DNA of 64,000 bases from CALINF01 sp039980455 (GTDB lineage: Bacteria; Pseudomonadota; Gammaproteobacteria; Pseudomonadales; Halieaceae), in contig JBDXCG010000005.1 in NCBI GenBank assembly GCA_039980455.1, positions 62,001 to 126,000 on the forward strand, in the 5' to 3' direction. The notes beneath the pieces were generated by a model. It was not told the DNA's origin. It saw only the letters and a program-made list of their open reading frames with translations, and did no database searches. A program made the translations under genes and the position numbers. Every line of letters begins with the position of its first letter. The first letter of the stretch is position 1. Below are positions 26,477-33,748 of the stretch, piece after piece.

Positions 26477-27883
26477 TCAATACTCGTCGTAGCTACCGCG
26501 GGCGAGATTATCGAAACGAGTGTACTGACCCACGAAGGCCAAGCGGGCGGTGCCTATGGGTCCATTACGCTGCTTGCCAATAATTATCTCAGCCGTGCCC
26601 TTGTCCGGCGAATCCTCGTTATAAACCTCATCGCGATAAATAAACATGATGACGTCAGCATCCTGCTCGATCGCACCTGACTCGCGCAGATCTGAGTTTA
26701 CCGGGCGTTTATTGGGCCGCTGCTCAAGCGAACGATTCAGCTGCGACAATGCCACCATGGGGCATTTGAATTCTTTCGCGATCGCCTTCAGGTTTCGGGA
26801 AATCTCGGAGATCTCTGCAGTTCGGCCTTCCGATGATCCTGCTATTTGCATCAACTGCATATAGTCCACCATGATCATACCCAGCTGCCCGTGCTCTCGG
26901 TGAATACGTCGGGCTCGGCTGCGCAGCTCCGTGGGCGTCAAGGCTGCCGTATCATCAATAAACAATGGCACATCTTTGAGCTTGCTGACGGCCGCGCTGA
27001 GCTTTGGCCAATCTTCCTGCTCCAGCTTGCCATTTCGGATGCGGGTCTGATCGATCTTGCCTACTGACGACAGAATACGAATCACCAATTGCTCTGCCGG
27101 CATCTCCATACTAAACACAAGAATTGGTTTGTCCTGCGCTAATACTGCGTTCTCAACCAGATTCATCGCGAAACTGGTTTTACCCATAGAAGGTCTGCCC
27201 GCAACAATCACCAGGTCGGACGGCTGCAGACCGGAAGTCATTCCGTCGAGATCAGTAAAGCCAGTGGACAGACCGGTGATGTCGCCACCCGAGTTGAAGA
27301 GCTCTTCTATACGATCCACCGCACCCTGCAACAGCGGGTTTACTTCCTTCGGACCACCCGCTTTAGGGCCCTGCTCGGAAATCTGCATGATGAGACGCTC
27401 TGCCTCGTCAATCAGCTCACCTGATGTGCGCCCCTCGGGGTTAAAGCCGCTCTCGGCGATATCTTGAGCTGCCTCGATCAGTTTGCGTAAACTCGCGCGC
27501 TCGTTCACCACCTGGCCATAGGCACGAATATTGGAGGCGCTGGGAGTGTTCTTGGCCAATTCTGCCAAGTAGTTCAACCCGCCCGCAGCATCCAGCTCAC
27601 CACTGGCCTCAAGCTTGTCTGCTACAGTGATCACATCCACTGGCTCGGCAGCTTCGGCAAGCTTGGCTATCTGTTTAAAGATGAGTCGATGATCGGGGCG
27701 ATAGAAATCTGAGGAAGCGACAGTCTCTGCAACCGAATCCCACGCTTCTGCGCTGAGCAACAATCCACCCAGCACGGACTGCTCGGCCTCTATAGAGTGG
27801 GGCTGCATCTTGATGCGAGCCACGTCACCGTCTGCAGAATACGGCAGTTCAGAGACGTTGTCGGGGTAATCAGTATCGGCCAT
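26477..27883 (-). CDS. dnaB: Replicative DNA helicase DnaB
   Basis: DnaB is the hexameric helicase that unwinds DNA at the replication fork. The 468 residues include the N-terminal primase-interacting domain (PHSIEAEQSVLGGLLL), a linker, and the RecA-like motor with Walker A AGRPSMGKTS, Walker B MIMVDYMQLM and the arginine-finger region RQNGPIGT. No intein is present. I chose the ATG at 27883. A GTG start 24 bp upstream is equally possible, and neither has a strong ribosome-binding site. It follows rplI as in many gammaproteobacteria, but a strong terminator (27948-27984) separates the two, so it is probably transcribed from its own promoter. Confidence 0.97.
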   Translation of the reverse strand: MADTDYPDNVSELPYSADGDVARIKMQPHSIEAEQSVLGGLLLSAEAWDSVAETVASSDFYRPDHRLIFKQIAKLAEAAEPVDVITVADKLEASGELDAAGGLNYLAELAKNTPSASNIRAYGQVVNERASLRKLIEAAQDIAESGFNPEGRTSGELIDEAERLIMQISEQGPKAGGPKEVNPLLQGAVDRIEELFNSGGDITGLSTGFTDLDGMTSGLQPSDLVIVAGRPSMGKTSFAMNLVENAVLAQDKPILVFSMEMPAEQLVIRILSSVGKIDQTRIRNGKLEQEDWPKLSAAVSKLKDVPLFIDDTAALTPTELRSRARRIHREHGQLGMIMVDYMQLMQIAGSSEGRTAEISEISRNLKAIAKEFKCPMVALSQLNRSLEQRPNKRPVNSDLRESGAIEQDADVIMFIYRDEVYNEDSPDKGTAEIIIGKQRNGPIGTARLAFVGQYTRFDNLARGSYDEY

Positions 27884-27947
27884 GACGGGCTTTACTCGCT
27901 TGGGCACAACAGACTAACGAAATTTGACTGGGTTGCGAAGCAAAATC

Positions 27948-27984
27948 AAAAAATGCACCGGAACTTGCGCTCGGGTGCATTTTT
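27948..27984 (-). terminator. Rho-independent terminator after rplI
   Basis: A ten-base stem (AAAATGCACC at 27950-27959 pairs with GGTGCATTTT at 27974-27983) closes a 14-base loop. Read on the minus strand it is followed by a T-rich run, so it ends the rpsF-rpsR-rplI transcript before dnaB. The plus-strand side also has a short T run, so it may work in both directions. Confidence 0.8.
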
Positions 27985-28038
27985 AGATTCATCCAGCCGC
28001 TGCCAATAGTGTTGGCAGAAACCTATTAGGGCGCGGTG

Positions 28039-28488
28039 TTACTCAGGCACGACCGCTACGACGACCATGGCAGATACATCGTGGTGTACCGCAATGGCAA
28101 CTTCGTACTCACCCAGCTCACGCAATGCGCCATCTGGAAGGCGAACTTCGGACTTATCAATTTCGGTGCCTGCCGCTGTAAGAGCATCGGCGATGTCACG
28201 AGTACCAATAGACCCGAACAGCTTACCCTCTTCACCCGCGTTAGCTTCTATCGTCAGCAGGCCAAACCCGTTGATCGCTTCAGCACGAGTTTCAGCAGCA
28301 GCCAAAACAGTGGCAGCCGCAGCTTCCAGCTCAGCACGGCGAGCTTCAAACTCCACCAGATTGGCCGCAGTTGCTGCAACAGCCTTGCCCTGAGGGATCA
28401 AAAAGTTGCGTCCGTAGCCAGACTTAACATTTACCTTGTCACCCAGGCCACCCAGGTTGCCGATATTCTCCAGCAGAATGACTTCCAT
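28039..28488 (-). CDS. rplI: 50S ribosomal protein L9
   Basis: L9 binds 23S rRNA and projects from the ribosome near the L1 stalk. The 149 residues equal the E. coli length. The N-terminal signature MEVILLENIGNLGGLGDKVNVKSGYGRNFLIPQGKA is complete apart from expected substitutions. The long connecting helix (about 41-75) and C-terminal domain are present. It is the last gene of the rpsF operon and is followed by a strong terminator. Confidence 0.99.
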   Translation of the reverse strand: MEVILLENIGNLGGLGDKVNVKSGYGRNFLIPQGKAVAATAANLVEFEARRAELEAAAATVLAAAETRAEAINGFGLLTIEANAGEEGKLFGSIGTRDIADALTAAGTEIDKSEVRLPDGALRELGEYEVAIAVHHDVSAMVVVAVVPE

Positions 28489-28528
28489 CTCACTTACCTC
28501 TGTTCGGGGGAGCTCGCTCCCGCGTTAA

Positions 28529-29398
28529 TCAATTCGTATCGGGTGGCTGCTGCCAACGCTGTCGAAAATCGAACCAGCTATCGGCTATTGCTGCAAATAC
28601 CACCATCATTTTGACCGGGTCAAACAGCAGCCACGCGAGGTAAAACCCCGTCAACCACCCTGTGCCCTGGCCACGCGCTTTAACGCGCGCATGTACTAGC
28701 GCCAGTCCCGCAAAGTTCAAAGGCATCACGCCGATGACTGCCCAGGTGCGGTACTCCACACCAAGACTGGCAACACCCACTGCGATCAATGCCAATACAC
28801 CGGCAATCGCAGGGGCAAAACGCAATTGGCGAAACTCATCGCCAAAACCGTTGGGGTTATACAACGCAGCCTGCCAGTATCGCCCCAACAACAGGCACAA
28901 CACTGATACCGCGGCATTACCCGCCCCCATCAGGCCCGCCACTTGTATTGCGGTAGGCCGGGGTAAAACTACATCCTGCTCAGACTGGATAGAGGCTTGC
29001 TGCTCTAGCTGTGCAAGGAAGTCACTGAATATCGCGACTACCTGCTGCAGGAACTCACCGCCAAACACTATCAGCACCAGTCCGGTACCTACTCCCACCG
29101 CAACGCTACACAGTAGCGCCAGTGAAAGGTTCACTGTTTCTCTTAACACGACCGCGAGCAGCATTGTGCCCAGCAATAATGTTAGTGGGCCGCTGTCGCC
29201 AAAGGCATACAGCAGTACACCGGCGGGCAGCAATGCCCAAAGCAAAAGCCAAGCACCTTGCGCCGTGCCCTTACGCAATGTGACCAGTGCAATCACTGCG
29301 GCACTGATCCAGCAAAACATCAAGCTTCCAGCGCCTGCTACCACCAGTAGCAAGGCCTGAAAGCGACCACGCATAACGAATTCCGCCAGACTCTTCAT
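28529..29398 (-). CDS. DUF2232/YybS-like multi-pass membrane protein
   Basis: This 289-residue protein is almost entirely hydrophobic, with about eight predicted membrane helices and few charged residues apart from a short loop near the middle (residues 133-150, QASIQSEQDVVLPRPT). It sits between rpsR and rplI, where many gammaproteobacteria carry a DUF2232 (YybS-like) membrane protein, and its helix pattern fits. The function of the family is not established. It is translated from the ribosomal-protein operon, 49 bp after rpsR and 40 bp before rplI. Confidence 0.8.
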   Translation of the reverse strand: MKSLAEFVMRGRFQALLLVVAGAGSLMFCWISAAVIALVTLRKGTAQGAWLLLWALLPAGVLLYAFGDSGPLTLLLGTMLLAVVLRETVNLSLALLCSVAVGVGTGLVLIVFGGEFLQQVVAIFSDFLAQLEQQASIQSEQDVVLPRPTAIQVAGLMGAGNAAVSVLCLLLGRYWQAALYNPNGFGDEFRQLRFAPAIAGVLALIAVGVASLGVEYRTWAVIGVMPLNFAGLALVHARVKARGQGTGWLTGFYLAWLLFDPVKMMVVFAAIADSWFDFRQRWQQPPDTN

Positions 29399-29447
29399 TC
29401 TAAACCTGCAAGCCTGAGCAGAGCGTCAGCGTGGGATCCGCACCTTC

Positions 29448-29675
29448 TTACTGGTGCGCATCCGTGTAGGGCAACAGGGCCAGGAAGCGCGCACGCTTCA
29501 CTGCTGTTGCCAGCTGACGCTGGTACTTGGCCTTAGTGCCAGTGATACGGCTAGGTACTATCTTGCCAGTCTCTGAAACGTACGCCTTCAGCGTGTCCAG
29601 ATCCTTGTAATCAATCTCTTTCACGCCTTCGGCGGTGAAACGACAAAACTTACGGCGGCGGAAAAAACGTGCCAT
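29448..29675 (-). CDS. rpsR: 30S ribosomal protein S18
   Basis: S18 binds 16S rRNA as a heterodimer with S6 on the platform of the small subunit. The 75 residues equal the E. coli length and show the family core: FFRRRKFCRF near the N-terminus, YKDLDTLKAYVSETGKIVPSRITG in the middle, and the basic LATAVKRARFLALLPYT near the end. It lies 48 bp after rpsF in the same operon. Confidence 0.99.
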   Translation of the reverse strand: MARFFRRRKFCRFTAEGVKEIDYKDLDTLKAYVSETGKIVPSRITGTKAKYQRQLATAVKRARFLALLPYTDAHQ

Positions 29676-29723
29676 GGTGTGACTCCTTGGAATTCTCAGT
29701 ATTCGTTACAAGCTAGGCGCTTA

Positions 29724-30185
29724 CTATTCAGCAGCCGGCTCTTCACTCGCGGCTTCTTCAGCAGGTGCTGCTTCTGGCGCCGGCTTGGCAGCTTCGGTGC
29801 GCTCACTGCGCGCAGAATCGGCCGCCTGACGCTCTTCGTAACGGCTCTTGCGCTCGCGATGCTCTTTCTCGGCCTTCATGATGAAGGACTCGTCAGTCAC
29901 TGACTCGTCGCGGCGGATAACCAGGTTACGGATCACAGCATCGTTGAAACGGAAGGTGGTAGTCAGTTCTTCCATTGCTTCGTTAGACGCTTCCACGTTC
30001 ATGAGAACGTAGTGTGCCTTGTGGATTTTGTTGATTGGGTAGGCCAACTGACGACGACCCCAGTCTTCCAGACGGTGAACTGTGCCGCCGTCTTTCTGAA
30101 TTGCACTGGAATAGCGCTCGACCATGCCGGGCACTTGCTCAGACTGGTCCGGATGAACCATGAATACGATTTCGTAATGACGCAT
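29724..30185 (-). CDS. rpsF: 30S ribosomal protein S6 with Ala/Glu-rich tail
   Basis: S6 is the partner of S18 in the 30S platform. The 153 residues begin with the classic MRHYEIVFMVHPDQSEQVPGM and contain HRLEDWGRRQLAYPINK. The C-terminal tail after residue 110 is longer than in E. coli (131 residues) and consists mainly of Ala, Glu and Pro. Acidic tails of this kind occur in other S6 proteins, where RimK can extend them with glutamate. No rimK is present in this window. The gene has a strong ribosome-binding site (AAGGAGCT) and a probable S6:S18 autoregulatory leader upstream. Confidence 0.98.
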   Translation of the reverse strand: MRHYEIVFMVHPDQSEQVPGMVERYSSAIQKDGGTVHRLEDWGRRQLAYPINKIHKAHYVLMNVEASNEAMEELTTTFRFNDAVIRNLVIRRDESVTDESFIMKAEKEHRERKSRYEERQAADSARSERTEAAKPAPEAAPAEEAASEEPAAE

Positions 30186-30204
30186 TTTTAAGCTCCTTAC
30201 GGGT

Positions 30205-30300
30205 TAATGCTACCCATCAATCCAACAGGAAAGCGGTGTAGCAAGGAGGATCGACCACCAGAGGTAGTCGGGCAAATTTTGAGGAGCGGGATTCTACAGG
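30205..30300 (-). promoter_or_regulatory. Probable S6:S18-binding leader of the rpsF operon
   Basis: On the minus strand the leader of rpsF contains CCGACTACC, a short hairpin (CTACC/GGTGG around TCT), then GCTACACCGC. This resembles the conserved CCG/ACACCG elements of the S6:S18 mRNA motif, which mimics the 16S rRNA site and lets the S6:S18 complex repress its own synthesis. The match was made by eye, without a covariance model, so the exact borders are uncertain. Confidence 0.5.
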
Positions 30301-30370
30301 CTATCGGACAGCGCTGCAAGGCGCGATTAAGAGCCACTTTTTAGCGTCTGCTAAGTGAAGTTAGGGGCGA

Positions 30371-31126
30371 CTAGCCTCGTTGGCGCACTGCCTCAAACAG
30401 GCAGACCCCGGTGGCGACAGACACATTGAGACTACTCACATCTCCGGCCATGGGCAGATTTACAAGAAAATCGCATTCTTCCCGGGTTAAACGCCTCAAG
30501 CCGGCACCCTCCGCCCCCATGACCAGAGCCATTGGGCCGGTTAAGTCACTGTCATATATAGACTTTTCAGCCTCACCCGCAGTACCAAACAACCAGACCC
30601 CGCGCTCTTTTAGCGCAGCTAAAGTTCTAGCTAGATTGGTCACCCGAGCAAATGGGATAGTCTCAGCGGCGCCACACGCCACTTTCCGGGTGGTTGGGTT
30701 CAGGTCGGCAGACTTGTCTTTTGGCACTATCACCGCATCGACGCCTGCGGCGTCTGCACTACGTAGACACGCACCCAGGTTATGGGGGTCTGTGACACCG
30801 TCGAGCACTAACAAAAGACAAGGCCCACTTTTGGCATCAACCAAGCGCAGTAGCTCTGCCTCGCTGATGGTGTTCCCCTGCCCATCGTCACCGGTGCCGG
30901 ATTGGCTGACTGCTTGGGCTACCACGCCTTGATGCCGACCCTGCACTCTCGCATCGAGTGCTTTACGGGGCTCACGACTCACGGGTACACCCTGGTTTGT
31001 CGCCAGCGCTAGCAATCCGGCTATGCGCTTATCTTCCCGACCCTGCTGCACCCAAAGCTGCTGCACCGCTCTGGGGTTATTGCGCAGCAAACCGTCAACC
31101 GCGTGAATGCCATAAATGTACTGCAT
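30371..31126 (-). CDS. rlmB: 23S rRNA (guanosine-2'-O-)-methyltransferase RlmB
   Basis: RlmB methylates the 2'-O of G2251 in the peptidyl-transferase centre of 23S rRNA. The 251 residues (E. coli 243) show an N-terminal substrate-binding domain (YIYGIHAVDGLLRNNP) and the SpoU knot motifs: DGVTDPHNLGACLRSADAAG, MGAEGAGLRRLT and SSLNVSVATGVCLFEAVRQR at the C-terminus. It follows rnr by 20 bp, the arrangement usual in gammaproteobacteria. Confidence 0.97.
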   Translation of the reverse strand: MQYIYGIHAVDGLLRNNPRAVQQLWVQQGREDKRIAGLLALATNQGVPVSREPRKALDARVQGRHQGVVAQAVSQSGTGDDGQGNTISEAELLRLVDAKSGPCLLLVLDGVTDPHNLGACLRSADAAGVDAVIVPKDKSADLNPTTRKVACGAAETIPFARVTNLARTLAALKERGVWLFGTAGEAEKSIYDSDLTGPMALVMGAEGAGLRRLTREECDFLVNLPMAGDVSSLNVSVATGVCLFEAVRQRG

Positions 31127-31146
31127 TAGATATCCATCCAGCTTTC

Positions 31147-33579
31147 TTAGCTATCACGACGCCGGCGCAAGCCCGTCTTCTTACCAGGCTTCTTCCCTGC
31201 TTTAGCTGAAGAGCCTCCTTTCTTCGATTTCCGCTCACCTGGAGATGTACCGGCACCACCGCTCTTCTTTTTAGCTTTACCCGGCGCGCCCTGCCGTGCC
31301 GACTTATCTGTCTTGCCCTTGCGCGCTTTGCTGCTGCCCGATTTCTTACGCGGCGCAGACCCACCGTCAAGCAACTCCAGGTCTATTTTCTTATCGTCAA
31401 GATTGACGCGCGCCACTTGTACCCGGACTTTGCCGCCCAATTGGAAACTGCGCCCACTGCGCTCGCCAACCAGGCGCTGGTGCGCCATATCGAAATTGTA
31501 GTAGTCACCTGGCAGCGCCGTGATATGCACGAGTCCTTCGATATAGATGTCTATCAGCTCTACAAACAAACCAAAACTGGTGACGGCGCTGATTACGCCA
31601 TCGAACTCATCCCCCACATGATCTTGCAGGTATTCGCACTTGAGCCAGGCTTCCACTTCTCGCGTGGCGTCATCTGCCCGCCGTTCGGTCATGGAGCTGT
31701 GCTCACCCATAACCACCATTGCGGCTTCGTCATAAGGAAAAATGCGATTTGGAGGAATCGGGGCCACACCGTCGACCCGCCGTACGTTTTCACTGCTCAC
31801 TTGCGAGCGCACAACGCTGCGGATACCACGATGGACTAATAGATCGGGGTAGCGCCTGATAGGCGAGGTAAAATGCGCATACTCCGGGTAGTTAAGACCA
31901 AAGTGCCCCTGATTGTCGGGCTGGTACTTAGCCTGGCTGAGCGACCTCAACAACATGGTCTGTATGACATGAGCATCATCTCTCTCGACAACCTCTGCCA
32001 GCAATGTTTGATAGTCCGTAGGAGTCGGTTTGTTTCCCCCACGAAGATCGAGACCTAGCTCACCAAGAAAGCTGCGCAGATTTTCGAGCTTCTCTTCACT
32101 GGGCCCCTCATGCACCCGGTACACCATGGGCACTTCATGCTTATCAAAGAAGCGGGCTGCCGCGACATTCGCGCATAACATGCACTCTTCGATCAGTTTG
32201 TGCGCGTCGTTTCGAACAACAGGAATGATCGACTCAATTTTGCGTAGGTCATCAAAGATGATCCGAGTTTCCACCGTCTCAAAGTCGATTGCTCCACGCT
32301 GATCACGCGCTGCGCGTAATACCTTGTACAGCTCCTGCAATCGCGTCAGGTCACCAATCCGTTGCGAATCTACATCTGGATGGCTACCACTTGAAAGCAC
32401 CTCCCCTACCTGCGTATAGGTAAGGCGCGCATGCGAATGAATCACAGATTCATAAAACTGATATTTGCCGAGATTGCCACTGGGATCCAGCTCCATCTCA
32501 CAAACCATGGCAAGTCGATCAACAGCCGGTTTTAGCGAACACAGGCCATTGGACAACGCTTCTGGCAGCATGGGCACAACGCGCTCAGGAAAATAGACCG
32601 AGGTGCCGCGCTTAGCGGCCTCGTCATCCAGCGCTGATCCGGGACGCACATAGTGCGAAACATCGGCAATAGCCACCCACAGGCGCCAGCCTCCTCCGCG
32701 GCGTTTCTCGCAATACACCGCATCATCAAAATCGCGGGCATCTTCACCATCGATAGTGACAAAGGGCAGCGTTCTAAGGTCGATTCGGCCTTCTTTATCC
32801 TCCTCATTGGGTTCTGCATCCAATGCGGCAGCCTCCGACAGCACCGCTTCTGGCCACTCCCACGGAATGTCGTGAGAGCGAATGGCAATATCGATCTCCA
32901 AACCGGGATCGAGGTGTTCACCGAGAACTTCACTAATCTCTGCTTTGGGGCCGAGCTTGCCTGTGGGGTACGCTGTAATGGTCGCGGTAACAATCTGCCC
33001 TGACAGCGCACCAGCTTTGGCGTTCGGGGGTATCAGCAAGTGCTGCCGAATACGCCCGTTCTCAGGAATCACAAAGCCGATTCCGCTTTCTTCCTGGTAG
33101 CGGCCCACAATACTGCTGGTACCCCGCTCAAGAACCTCCACTACCTTACCTTCACTGCGACCGCGCTTATCCAACCCTGTAATCGCAACCAGCACGATAT
33201 CGCCATCAAACACCTTCTGCATTTGGCGCGCGCTCAGATAGATGTCATCACCGTCTCCAACCGGCATCGCAAAGCCATAGCCGTCGCGATGGCCCTGCAC
33301 ACGACAACGTATGAGATTCATTTTGTCGACCAGCCCATACGCCCCCTTGCGGTTGACCATGAGTTGACCATCGCGCTCCATCGCACGCAGGCGCTTACGC
33401 AAGGCTTCTACTTCCTCGTAGTCGCGCAACTTCAGCAGCTGGGAAATCTTGTTGTGATTCAATGGACCGGCCGCATCGGCCAACAGCTCAAGAATGACTT
33501 CCCGACTGGGAATGGGGTTGTCGTAGCGCGCTGCCTCGCGGGCAGCATGGGGGTCGGCAATTTTGCCTTTTTTGGACAT
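31147..33579 (-). CDS. rnr: Ribonuclease R
   Basis: RNase R is a processive 3'-to-5' exoribonuclease able to degrade structured RNA. The 810 residues (E. coli 813) have an N-terminal helix-turn-helix, two cold-shock-like domains, and the RNB catalytic core with the Asp cluster DARDFDDAVYC and AIADVSHYV. The NGLCSLKP segment and an S1 domain (DEFDGVISAVTSFGLFVEL) follow. A Lys/Ser/Gly-rich tail of about 75 residues ends the protein, as in other RNase R enzymes. It is transcribed together with rlmB and divergently from the LtaS/GDPD-like gene, with 169 bp between starts. Confidence 0.97.
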   Translation of the reverse strand: MSKKGKIADPHAAREAARYDNPIPSREVILELLADAAGPLNHNKISQLLKLRDYEEVEALRKRLRAMERDGQLMVNRKGAYGLVDKMNLIRCRVQGHRDGYGFAMPVGDGDDIYLSARQMQKVFDGDIVLVAITGLDKRGRSEGKVVEVLERGTSSIVGRYQEESGIGFVIPENGRIRQHLLIPPNAKAGALSGQIVTATITAYPTGKLGPKAEISEVLGEHLDPGLEIDIAIRSHDIPWEWPEAVLSEAAALDAEPNEEDKEGRIDLRTLPFVTIDGEDARDFDDAVYCEKRRGGGWRLWVAIADVSHYVRPGSALDDEAAKRGTSVYFPERVVPMLPEALSNGLCSLKPAVDRLAMVCEMELDPSGNLGKYQFYESVIHSHARLTYTQVGEVLSSGSHPDVDSQRIGDLTRLQELYKVLRAARDQRGAIDFETVETRIIFDDLRKIESIIPVVRNDAHKLIEECMLCANVAAARFFDKHEVPMVYRVHEGPSEEKLENLRSFLGELGLDLRGGNKPTPTDYQTLLAEVVERDDAHVIQTMLLRSLSQAKYQPDNQGHFGLNYPEYAHFTSPIRRYPDLLVHRGIRSVVRSQVSSENVRRVDGVAPIPPNRIFPYDEAAMVVMGEHSSMTERRADDATREVEAWLKCEYLQDHVGDEFDGVISAVTSFGLFVELIDIYIEGLVHITALPGDYYNFDMAHQRLVGERSGRSFQLGGKVRVQVARVNLDDKKIDLELLDGGSAPRKKSGSSKARKGKTDKSARQGAPGKAKKKSGGAGTSPGERKSKKGGSSAKAGKKPGKKTGLRRRRDS

Positions 33580-33748
33580 TACTTTAAACCTGAGCTTAAA
33601 CGAATTGAGAAAAGAGCGCTTAACGCCACCTGATTATACTCTAGTAACGTTGCGACCGCGCAGCGCCCGGAATACCAATGAGAGCCAGAGTCACATTGTC
33701 TATTGGCATATGGTATAAATTGCTGGGCACTTCAAAATCGACAGCACC

